15,390 nt of DNA from Trebonia sp036276115. Lineage in GTDB: Bacteria; Actinomycetota; Actinomycetes; Streptosporangiales; Streptosporangiaceae. Every line of letters starts with the position of its first letter. Positions within the stretch are counted from its first letter, which is position 1. The notes below the pieces were generated by a model that saw only the letters and a list, made by a program, of their open reading frames with translations, had not been told where the DNA came from and did not search any database. Made by a program: the position numbers and the translations under genes. Of this stretch, positions 1-5,658 are shown piece after piece. Location of the stretch: assembly GCA_036276115.1 (NCBI GenBank), contig DATBEM010000186.1, forward strand, positions 1 through 15,390, read 5' to 3'.

Positions 1-1
1 C

Positions 2-1072
2 GCGCTCGGCTACTGGACCGAGGACGACCTGCCGTTCTACCACGCCCTGGCGCGGACGTTCCCGCTGGCCGACCGCTGGTTCTGCTCGTGCCTGGGGCCG
101 ACGTTCCCCAACCGGCGGTTCCTCATCGCCGGCACCGCCCATGGCCTCATCGACGACCTGCCCTGGGACCTGGCCGACTACCCGGCGGCGGGGACCATCC
201 TCGACGCGCTCAGCGCCCACGGCATCTCGTGGGTCAACTACCACCCGCTGCACCCGGTCCGGGTCTTCATCGCGCGGCTGCTCGGCCGGGGCGGCCTCGG
301 CGCGCTGCGCCGCCTGGCCCGGGTCGGCTGGTGGCTGCCGAGGGTGACCGGCGCGGCGCGCGGCAACATCTCGTTCACCGCTGGCCTGTACCCGCTGGGC
401 TTCGCCCGGGCGGTGCGGCACCTGCGGTCCGTCCGCCGGCTCTTCGCCGACGCGGCGGCCGGGACGCTCCCGGCGGTGTCGATCGTGGACCCCGACTTCG
501 GCGCCTACTCCGAGGAGAGCCCGCAGGACATCACGGCCGGGGAGTCGTTCTCGGCCGCGGTCGTGAACGCGGTCATGGCCGGCCCGGGCTGGGACGGGAC
601 GCTGCTGATCTGGACCTACGACGAGCACGGGGGCTACTACGACCACGTGCCGCCGCCGGCCGCGGTCCCGCCCGACGACGTGCCCGCGCACAACTGGCAG
701 CTGGACCTGCCCGGCTGGCTGCTGGCGCTCGCGCGCAAGCTGCCCTGGGTGAGGACCGAGCTGGCGCGGCTGGAGAACGTGGACCAGGCCGCCCGCGCCT
801 ATGACCGGCTCGGCTTCCGGGTCCCGGCCGTGATCGTGTCGCCCTGCGCGCGGCCGGGCTTCGTCGACTCCACCACCTATGACCACACCTCGCTGCTGCG
901 GCTCATCGAGGAGAAGTGGAACCTGCCCCCGCTGACCCGGCGGGACGCGGCCGCCACCGCCCCGCTGGCCGCCCTCGACCTCGACGGGCCGCCGGCGTTC
1001 GCCACTCCCCCGCCGCTGGCCGCCCCGGCCGGGGGCGACTTCCGCGCCCGCCGCCACCGCCGGGCGAGCTAG
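2..1072 (+). CDS. Phosphoesterase / phospholipase C family protein (5'-truncated by window edge)
   Basis: The 356 visible codons are the C-terminal part of a PF04185-type phosphoesterase (bacterial phospholipase C / acid phosphatase AcpA family), metal-dependent enzymes that hydrolyse phosphodiesters or phosphomonoesters, usually outside the membrane. Visible family hallmarks, in order: GYWTEDDLPFYHALA followed by FPLADRWF near the fragment start, SIVDPDFG in the middle, the metal-site motif TYDEHGGYYDHV, then VPAVIVSPCARPG and YDHTSLLRLIEEKW near the end. The real start and any signal peptide lie upstream of the window. The stop lies only 7 bp from the stop of the convergent LexA-like gene. 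Substrate cannot be decided: phospholipase C and acid phosphatase members share these motifs. The family call is firm; the exact activity is inference. Confidence 0.93.
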   Translation, partial: ALGYWTEDDLPFYHALARTFPLADRWFCSCLGPTFPNRRFLIAGTAHGLIDDLPWDLADYPAAGTILDALSAHGISWVNYHPLHPVRVFIARLLGRGGLGALRRLARVGWWLPRVTGAARGNISFTAGLYPLGFARAVRHLRSVRRLFADAAAGTLPAVSIVDPDFGAYSEESPQDITAGESFSAAVVNAVMAGPGWDGTLLIWTYDEHGGYYDHVPPPAAVPPDDVPAHNWQLDLPGWLLALARKLPWVRTELARLENVDQAARAYDRLGFRVPAVIVSPCARPGFVDSTTYDHTSLLRLIEEKWNLPPLTRRDAAATAPLAALDLDGPPAFATPPPLAAPAGGDFRARRHRRAS

Positions 1073-1090
1073 CCGCCGGTCACAGGCGGC
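1072..1090. terminator. Hairpin between convergent stops
   Basis: GCCGCC (1072-1077) and GGCGGC (1085-1090) form a 6-bp stem with a 7-nt loop. The hairpin spans both convergent stop codons. There is no U-tract, as is common in actinobacteria. It may act as a bidirectional terminator. Confidence 0.4.
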
Positions 1091-1478
1091 GCACGACGCT
1101 GACGACCTTGCCGATGATCGTGGCGTCGTCGCCCGGGACCGGGGCGAGGGCCGGGTTCTGGGGCACCAGCCACACGTGGCCGTCGGCCCGCCGCAGCGTC
1201 GTGACCACCGCGTCGTCGCCGCGCGCGTCGGCGCCGGGCAGGCGGGTCGCCACGATGTCGCCGTCGCGGATGTCGTCCTGGCGGCGGACCACCACCAGGT
1301 CCCCGTCGGTGATCGCCGCGTCGATCATCGATTCGCCGGCGACCCGCAAGACGATGAGGTCACCCTCGCCCACGAGCTGCTCAGGCAGCGAGACGAAGTC
1401 CCGGTCGCCGTTATCGAGGTAGAGCATGACCTGAGTCCCATCACTAGACTTCCAGTTCGATGGACATCGCTTCGACAT
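1080..1478 (-). CDS. LexA-like S24 domain protein lacking HTH and catalytic lysine
   Basis: A 132-residue protein matching only the C-terminal self-cleavage (S24) domain of LexA: LPEQLVGEG, then LRVAGESMIDAAITDGD, DGDIVA, DGHVWLVPQNP and ATIIGKVV in LexA order. The nucleophile serine of GESM is at about residue 50. The position of the general-base lysine (LexA VTVKRL) reads VVTTL, so the Ser-Lys dyad is incomplete at about residue 93. The N-terminal winged helix and the Ala-Gly cleavage site are absent. The start at 1478 is chosen because AAGGG sits 5 nt upstream; ATG 1505 (in frame, no good site) and ATG 1427 (weak site) are alternatives. The role is unknown: it could be a dimerising partner or antagonist of full LexA or phage-type repressors, or a decaying copy. 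It lies downstream of the ArsR-type gene on the same strand, after a GC-poorer gap. Confidence 0.8.
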   Translation of the reverse strand: MSKRCPSNWKSSDGTQVMLYLDNGDRDFVSLPEQLVGEGDLIVLRVAGESMIDAAITDGDLVVVRRQDDIRDGDIVATRLPGADARGDDAVVTTLRRADGHVWLVPQNPALAPVPGDDATIIGKVVSVVRRL

Positions 1479-1479
1479 G

Positions 1480-1521
1480 CTAGCCCTTGCCCATGGCCGG
1501 CTCAAACACTTCTTCCAACAT
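1480..1521 (-). CDS. Possible 13-codon leader ORF before the LexA-like gene
   Basis: ATG at 1521 opens a 13-residue frame (MLEEVFEPAMGKG) ending in TAG at 1480-1482, one base before the ATG of the LexA-like gene. AGGG sits 5 nt upstream of the ATG, a usable ribosome site. The stop-start spacing would allow translational coupling. It lies in the low-GC gap after the ArsR-type regulator stop. It may be a leader peptide or chance; no family is recognised. Confidence 0.3.
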   Translation of the reverse strand: MLEEVFEPAMGKG

Positions 1522-1535
1522 TGGGACCCTCAGGA

Positions 1536-2522
1536 TCACTGACGCTGGGCCGCGACCAGGGTGTCGCCCGCGCCCGTGCGGTAGTACAGGACCGAGCGGC
1601 CCGAGCGGGCGCGGGCGAGCAGGCCCGCCTCGTGCAGCACCTTCAGGTGCCGCCCGGCCGAGCCCAGCGCCAGCCCGGTCAGCGCGACCAGCTGGGTGGT
1701 GCTCTTGGGGGCCCCCAGCAGGACCAGGAGCCGCGCCCGGGCCGGGCCGAGCAGGGCCGCCAGCGGCTCGGGCACCGGCGCCGCGCCCAGCCCGGCCAGC
1801 ACCCCCGAGCAGGGGTAGTGGATCGCGTAGCGCTGCGGCCCGGGCGCGGGCGGCGGCACCGCCCACGACACCCAGCCCGCCGTGGTGGTCACCGGGACGA
1901 AGAACAGGCTCGCGCCGGCGGTCTCGCGCGGCGGGACGTCGAGCGCGTTGATCCGCAGGCGGCCGCCGCCGAGCCAGGCCATGTTCCCCCGCAGGCCGCC
2001 CAGCGCGGCCGACCAGCCGCCCGCGGCCAGGCTCGCCGTCCGGGCGACGATGTCGGCCTCCAGGACGCGGCGGCGGCGCGGCCAGTCCGGTTCGACCGCC
2101 CGCGACCAGGTCCACTGGAGGATCGCGAGGGCCCGCCGGGGCAGGTCATGGCCGCGCAGGAACTCCGGGACGTGGCCGCCGGAGTCGATCAGCAGGTCGG
2201 CCAGCGCGGCGTCGCGGGGCATGTCCCGCACCCGCGCGGCCTCGGCCGCGAACGTGGCGCCGCCCGCGCCGCCGGGGGGCTGGGTGAACACGGACCCGAC
2301 CCAGCGCGGGCCGAGGCCGGCCACCACCAGGGCGGCGTCGACCGGGTCGGCCGCCAGCCGCGCCCGGAACGCGGGCAGGTGGGCGTCCAGGAACGCGCGC
2401 TCGGGCGGGGTCGCGGGGACCGCCCTGGCCAGCAGGATGAGGCTGGCGGTGACCTCGGCCAGCGGCGAGACGACGAACCGGCCGCCCGCGAGGGTGTCCG
2501 CGCTGACCTGCCACCAGCCCAT
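1536..2522 (-). CDS. ArsR-type winged-helix regulator with N-terminal DUF5937-like domain
   Basis: A 328-residue regulator. The N-terminus (FVVSPLAEVTASL at about residues 15-27) matches the opening of DUF5937 proteins, a large actinobacterial domain fused to a C-terminal ArsR helix-turn-helix. The HTH occupies about residues 250-318: GPARARLLVLLGAPKSTTQL, then LGSAGRHLKVLHEAGLL as recognition region, then RSGRSVLYYRT as the wing. No metal-binding cysteine pair is visible in the HTH, so a metal sensor is unlikely. The start at 2522 has GGAGG 9 nt upstream. It is divergent from an MFS exporter with 61 bp between starts, so it probably represses the exporter and itself, with the exported compound or a related ligand as inducer (inference). 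Confidence 0.88.
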   Translation of the reverse strand: MGWWQVSADTLAGGRFVVSPLAEVTASLILLARAVPATPPERAFLDAHLPAFRARLAADPVDAALVVAGLGPRWVGSVFTQPPGGAGGATFAAEAARVRDMPRDAALADLLIDSGGHVPEFLRGHDLPRRALAILQWTWSRAVEPDWPRRRRVLEADIVARTASLAAGGWSAALGGLRGNMAWLGGGRLRINALDVPPRETAGASLFFVPVTTTAGWVSWAVPPPAPGPQRYAIHYPCSGVLAGLGAAPVPEPLAALLGPARARLLVLLGAPKSTTQLVALTGLALGSAGRHLKVLHEAGLLARARSGRSVLYYRTGAGDTLVAAQRQ

Positions 2523-2525
2523 GAC

Positions 2526-2545
2526 GTTTCGCCTCCGCGCGAAAC
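2526..2545. promoter_or_regulatory. Palindromic operator candidate between regulator and MFS gene
   Basis: GTTTCGC (2526-2532) and GCGAAAC (2539-2545) form a perfect 7-bp inverted repeat around a 6-nt centre, starting 4 bp from the regulator start codon. The centre holds the regulator's GGAGG-type ribosome site on the minus strand. Its size and place suit an ArsR-type dimer controlling both divergent genes; in the regulator mRNA the same bases could form a hairpin around the ribosome site. Confidence 0.5.
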
Positions 2546-2583
2546 ATTACCGGGCCGGGCGGTGCCCGGGCGACGCTGGGCGC

Positions 2584-3855
2584 ATGCGCACGTACGGCGA
2601 GATCTTCCGCGTCCCGCAGCTCCGGCCGCTGTTCGCGAGCGTCACCTTGCAGGTCGCGGCATCAACGGTGAGCGGGCTGGCGCTCGGCACCTACGTGTAC
2701 GGCGCGACCGGGTCGCCGCTGCTGTCGGCCCTGGCCATGTTCGGGCCGTCGCTGGCGCAGCTGGCGGGCGCCTCGCTGCTGCTGTCGGCGGCGGACCGGC
2801 TGCCCCCGCGGGCAGTGCTGACGCTGACCGGGCTGGCGGCCGGGGCGGGGACGCTCGCCCAGGCGGTCCCGGGGATCGGGCTCGGGGCCGTGTTCGCCAT
2901 CACCGTCAGCCTGGGCATCATCGCCCCGCTGGCGAGCGGTGCGCGCTACGGGCTGCTGACCGAGATCCTGCCGCCCGAGGGCTACCTGCTCGGCCGGGCG
3001 GTCTTCAACATGGCCAACGGCCTGCTGCAGGTGTGCGGCTTCGCGGCCGGCGGGCTGGCGGTGGCCTTCTTGTCCGCCCGCGGCACGCTGGCCCTAGGCG
3101 GGGCGCTGTGGGTCACCGGGGCGGCGGTGACCTGGCTCGGCCTGCGGCCCCGGCCGGCCCGGGTGAGCGGGCGGGCCTCGGTCGCCGCGACCTGGCGGGC
3201 CAACCGGGCGCTGTGGGCGTCGGTCACCCGCCGGTACGTGCTCCTCGCCCTGTGGGTGCCGAACGGGCTCATCGTCGGGTGCGAGGCGGTGTTCGTGGCC
3301 TACTCCCCGGCCCACGCGGGGCTGCTGTACGCGTTCGCGGCGCTGGGCATGCTGGCCGGGGACACGGTGGTCGGGCGCTTCACCCCGGCCCGGTGGCGGA
3401 TGCGGCTGGGGCCGTGGCTGCGGCTGCTGCTGGCGGTCCCCTACCTGGCGTTCGCGCTGCACCCGGCCCTGCCGGTGGCTATGGCGGCCGCCTGCGCGGC
3501 CTCGGTCGGGTACGCGGCGTCGCTGCTGCTGACCGAGCGGCTGGCGCGGCTGGTGCCCGACGAGCTGAGCGGCCACGCGATGGGGCTGCAGTCCTCGGGG
3601 ATGATGGTGATGCAGGGCGCCGGGGCCGCGCTGGCCGGGGCGGTGGCCCAGTGGACCTCCCCCGCGACCGCCATGGTGGCCATGGCGGTCGCCTCCATCG
3701 CGGTGACCCTGCTGCTCGCCCCCGGCCTGCGCGAGGCACCCGCGGCCGCCGGGGACGCTGACGCCGCCGGCGGTGCTCCCGGGCATCTCGCGCTGCCCGT
3801 GCCCGATCCTGTAGCGGGCACCGGGTCCCGGCCAGAGGCCGCCGGCGGCGCCTAG
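2584..3855 (+). CDS. MFS transporter
   Basis: A 423-residue polytopic membrane protein. The N-terminus YGEIFRVPQLRPLFASVTLQ followed by a small-residue helix is typical of actinobacterial major facilitator exporters, and about ten to twelve hydrophobic segments run to about residue 385 (for example FAITVSLGIIAPLASG, VAFLSARGTLALGGALWVTG, MVAMAVASIAVTLLLAPG). The last 35 residues are an Ala/Gly/Pro-rich cytosolic tail. ATG 2584 is chosen because it begins the conserved MRTYGEIF segment; the frame stays open far upstream only as a shadow of the divergent regulator. Pairing with the divergent ArsR-type regulator suggests ligand-induced efflux of a small molecule. The substrate is unknown. Proton antiport is known for the superfamily, not shown here. 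Confidence 0.9.
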   Translation: MRTYGEIFRVPQLRPLFASVTLQVAASTVSGLALGTYVYGATGSPLLSALAMFGPSLAQLAGASLLLSAADRLPPRAVLTLTGLAAGAGTLAQAVPGIGLGAVFAITVSLGIIAPLASGARYGLLTEILPPEGYLLGRAVFNMANGLLQVCGFAAGGLAVAFLSARGTLALGGALWVTGAAVTWLGLRPRPARVSGRASVAATWRANRALWASVTRRYVLLALWVPNGLIVGCEAVFVAYSPAHAGLLYAFAALGMLAGDTVVGRFTPARWRMRLGPWLRLLLAVPYLAFALHPALPVAMAAACAASVGYAASLLLTERLARLVPDELSGHAMGLQSSGMMVMQGAGAALAGAVAQWTSPATAMVAMAVASIAVTLLLAPGLREAPAAAGDADAAGGAPGHLALPVPDPVAGTGSRPEAAGGA

Positions 3856-3862
3856 CCGCCGG
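3842..3862 (+). terminator. Hairpin over the MFS stop codon
   Basis: CCGGCGGC (3842-3849) pairs with GCCGCCGG (3855-3862) across a 5-nt loop that contains part of the TAG stop. This is a stable 8-bp GC stem without a T-run, a plausible terminator for the MFS transcript. Confidence 0.4.
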
Positions 3863-3869
3863 GTGGCCG

Positions 3870-3982
3870 GCTTAGGCCGGGGCGTCGAGGATCGCGCAGG
3901 CCAGGGCGCGGACGGCGGCAGCCGGGCGGGCGGGCGGGGCCCTCGGTGGCGAGGTGGGCCACGATCGGCTCGCTGTGCAGGG
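3870..3982 (-). other. Short coding-like remnant between convergent genes
   Basis: Between the two convergent genes the minus strand reads like protein in two frames. One frame begins ALHSEPIVAHLATEGP just after the stop of the small exported protein; a frame shifted within the GC run gives AAAVRALACAILDAPA and a TAA at about 3872. This looks like the frameshifted end of a lost gene, but it is too short to assign to a family. Confidence 0.25.
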
Positions 3983-4402
3983 CTAGTTCGGGGTGAAGCT
4001 GGTGCTGCAGGTCGCGCCGGCGCGGTAGCCCTTCGGGGCGGTGGTGACCGAGCCCGCGAGGGTGACCCGGTAGCCCTCCGTCGGGCGGCCGACGCCGAAG
4101 CGGTAGACCGACTCCCGGTCGTGCGGCGTGGTGAAGTTCCAGGTGTGCGACACCGTCTTGTAGTGGATCTTGACCACCACGTGGGTCGAGGCGACGGAGG
4201 TCTTCACCGTCAGCGTCTCGGTCTGGCCCGCGTGCGGGTGGGCGATGCTGACCGCGAGCGCGCACCCGTCGGCCTTCAGCGCCGTCGCGCTGGCCGGGCT
4301 GCCCGCGAGGCCCACCCCGGCCAGCGCCGACAGTGAAATCGCCCCGGCCAGGGCGGCTCCTTTAATCCCGCGCCCCTTTAGGCGCGCAGAAATGTTGCGC
4401 AT
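3983..4402 (-). CDS. Small exported protein of unknown function
   Basis: A 139-residue protein with a clear Sec signal peptide: basic N-terminus (MRNISARLKGRGIK), hydrophobic core at about residues 16-34 and a likely cut after SPASA at residue 39. The mature part of about 100 residues has two cysteines (about 47 and 132, possibly a disulfide) and alternating beta-strand patterns (TETLTVKTSV, HVVVKIHYKTV, YRVTLAGSV), consistent with one immunoglobulin-like sandwich. ATG 4402 is preferred because a GGGGGA ribosome site lies just upstream; an in-frame GTG at 4414 overlaps that site. A perfect 18-bp palindrome lies 22 bp upstream. No enzymatic motif is visible; a cell-surface or extracellular role is inference. 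Confidence 0.8.
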   Translation of the reverse strand: MRNISARLKGRGIKGAALAGAISLSALAGVGLAGSPASATALKADGCALAVSIAHPHAGQTETLTVKTSVASTHVVVKIHYKTVSHTWNFTTPHDRESVYRFGVGRPTEGYRVTLAGSVTTAPKGYRAGATCSTSFTPN

Positions 4403-4423
4403 TGTTTCCCCCACTGCGTTAAT

Positions 4424-4441
4424 GAGGCGCGATCGCGCCTC
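4424..4441. promoter_or_regulatory. Perfect 18-bp palindrome upstream of the small exported protein
   Basis: GAGGCGCGATCGCGCCTC reads the same on both strands. It lies 22 bp before the start codon of the small exported protein. A TATAGA box-like string (4449-4454, minus strand) lies just upstream, so the palindrome would be near the transcription start, where a repressor or an mRNA 5' hairpin would act. Confidence 0.4.
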
Positions 4442-4529
4442 CCGGGGACTCTATACCAAGATCGCGATTGCCCGGCCCCATTCCCGCGCAAGGTCGCGGG
4501 CACCCATAAGCCGCCGGCCGATTCCTTTC

Positions 4530-4890
4530 AGCCGGGAAAAGCCAGGTCACGCGGCGCACGGAAGGGACCGCGAGGACGGCCAGGGTGCCGAGGGCCGCCC
4601 ACCCGGCGCCGAACCGCCCCGCCGAAGGCCGAGCCCAGCCCCGCCAGCAGCGCCCCGCCCGCCACGGCGGCGACCGGCAGGCAGGACGACGCCGAGGGCG
4701 GTCGGCGTCCCGCCGCTGCCGAGCACGGCGAACGCGATCGCCACCGACGACATCGCCGTCCCGAGAAGCGACGCCGAGTACCCGGCGTAAAAGCGGCGGA
4801 AATCACGGCTCGCGAGGACGCCGAGCCTGCCGCCAGCCCATTTACTGCGGAAATCTGCTGATGCAATACCGAACGACCACATGACGTCAA
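4530..4890 (-). pseudogene. Frameshifted N-terminal fragment of an MFS transporter
   Basis: The minus strand encodes a typical MFS opening, LGVLASRDFRRFYAGYSAS, followed by a first membrane helix (LLGTAMSSVAIAFAVLG) and GGTPTALGVVL. At about 4690 the sense frame moves to another frame that continues the second helix (VAAVAGGALLAGLGSAFGG). After about 40 more codons the similarity ends at a stop near 4530. Intact members are about 400 residues, so only the first quarter remains and it is broken. It is unrelated in sequence detail to the intact MFS gene at 2584. It is GC-poorer at its 5' end, where the repeat cluster begins. Confidence 0.6.
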
Positions 4891-4982
4891 CCATGCCGAA
4901 TTGACCGGTGGAAATGCAAGTCAATCACTGATGCGCGACTGGTACCGCAGTAAATGCGGACTGACGGTCGCAGTAAATGCGG
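4839..4982. repeat. Three copies of CGCAGTAAATG, one inverted
   Basis: The 11-mer CGCAGTAAATG occurs inverted at 4839-4849 and direct at 4946-4956 and 4969-4979. The two direct copies extend to CGCAGTAAATGCGG and lie 23 bp apart, each preceded by GACTG, forming an imperfect tandem of about 23 bp. Within each, CGCA and TGCG can pair. The cluster sits in a GC-poorer pocket between the broken MFS gene and the broken recombinase. Confidence 0.6.
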
Positions 4983-5007
4983 TGATGGCATCGGTTATGC
5001 TGACCAG

Positions 5008-5625
5008 GTGGCGGCGGGGCTGGCGGCGCGGGCGGCGAGCGCGGGCGCCCGGACCGCCAACCGCGAGCTGTCGGCGCTGCGGGGGGCATGCGGCTGGTGG
5101 CGAGAGCAGGGCTGGATCACGGGCGACCCGGCGGCCGGCCTGAGCCACCGGCACCTGGGGCGGCCCGCCCCGCCGCTGAGCGGCGAGCAGGTCGCCGCCG
5201 TGTTCCGGCTGCCCGTGAGCCTGCGGGAGCACGCGCTGTGGCGGCTGCTGCACGACTCGGGGGCGCCCGCGGCCTCGGTGCTGGGCCTGGACGCGGACCA
5301 GCTCGACCTGGCTCGCAACCGGGTGCGGGCCCGTGATAGCGAGCCGTCCCTCCCGGGCGCCATCGAATGGCGAGCGGAAACGAGCCGCCTGGTCCGCTGG
5401 CTGCTGGCCGGGCGCACGCAGGGGCCGGCCTTCCTCACCGGACGGCGGGCGCCGGCCGCGACCGCCCCGGCCGATACCTGCCGCGCGACCGGGCAGGGAC
5501 GGCTGTCCTACCGGCGGGCGGCCGAGCTGTTCACCGGGCTCACCCGGCCGCTGGACGACGCCGGCCGGGGCTGGACCTTGCACCAGCTCGGCGCGGGCGG
5601 CGGGCAGCGCGCCCGGCTCGCGTAA
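5008..5625 (+). pseudogene. Tyrosine recombinase/integrase, truncated in its catalytic domain
   Basis: About 205 codons resemble a tyrosine-type site-specific recombinase. An N-terminal core-binding part (ANRELSALRGACGWWREQGW, then GDPAAGL) is followed by part of the catalytic domain (LLHDSGAPAASVLGLDADQLDLA; RLSYRRAAELFTG; PLDDAGRGWTLHQL). In active enzymes box I reads GARxSEVLxL; here proline stands where the catalytic arginine should be. Box II (HQLRH) is lost after HQL, and the frame ends about 13 codons later, so the second arginine, the histidine pair and the nucleophilic tyrosine are all missing. The 5' end is uncertain: GTG 5008 and ATG 4954 are both in frame, the latter within the repeat cluster. 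It is a dead relic, probably of a mobile element. Confidence 0.7.
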
Positions 5626-5658
5626 GGCGGGCGATAAGGCAGGCGCGGAAAGTCCCGG

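Noticed and set aside
1176..3761. An 861-codon plus-strand open frame
   Set aside because: It runs antisense to the ArsR-type gene and out of frame over the MFS gene, its product is Arg/Gly/Ala-rich low-complexity sequence with no family resemblance; it is a GC-driven shadow.
4864..4874. CAATACCGAAC, inverse of GTTCGGTATTG at 15110-15120
   Set aside because: A single 11-base match without the surrounding half-sites; probably chance.
4946..4982. A CRISPR-like repeat pair
   Set aside because: Only two direct units with a 9-bp gap; no array or cas genes.
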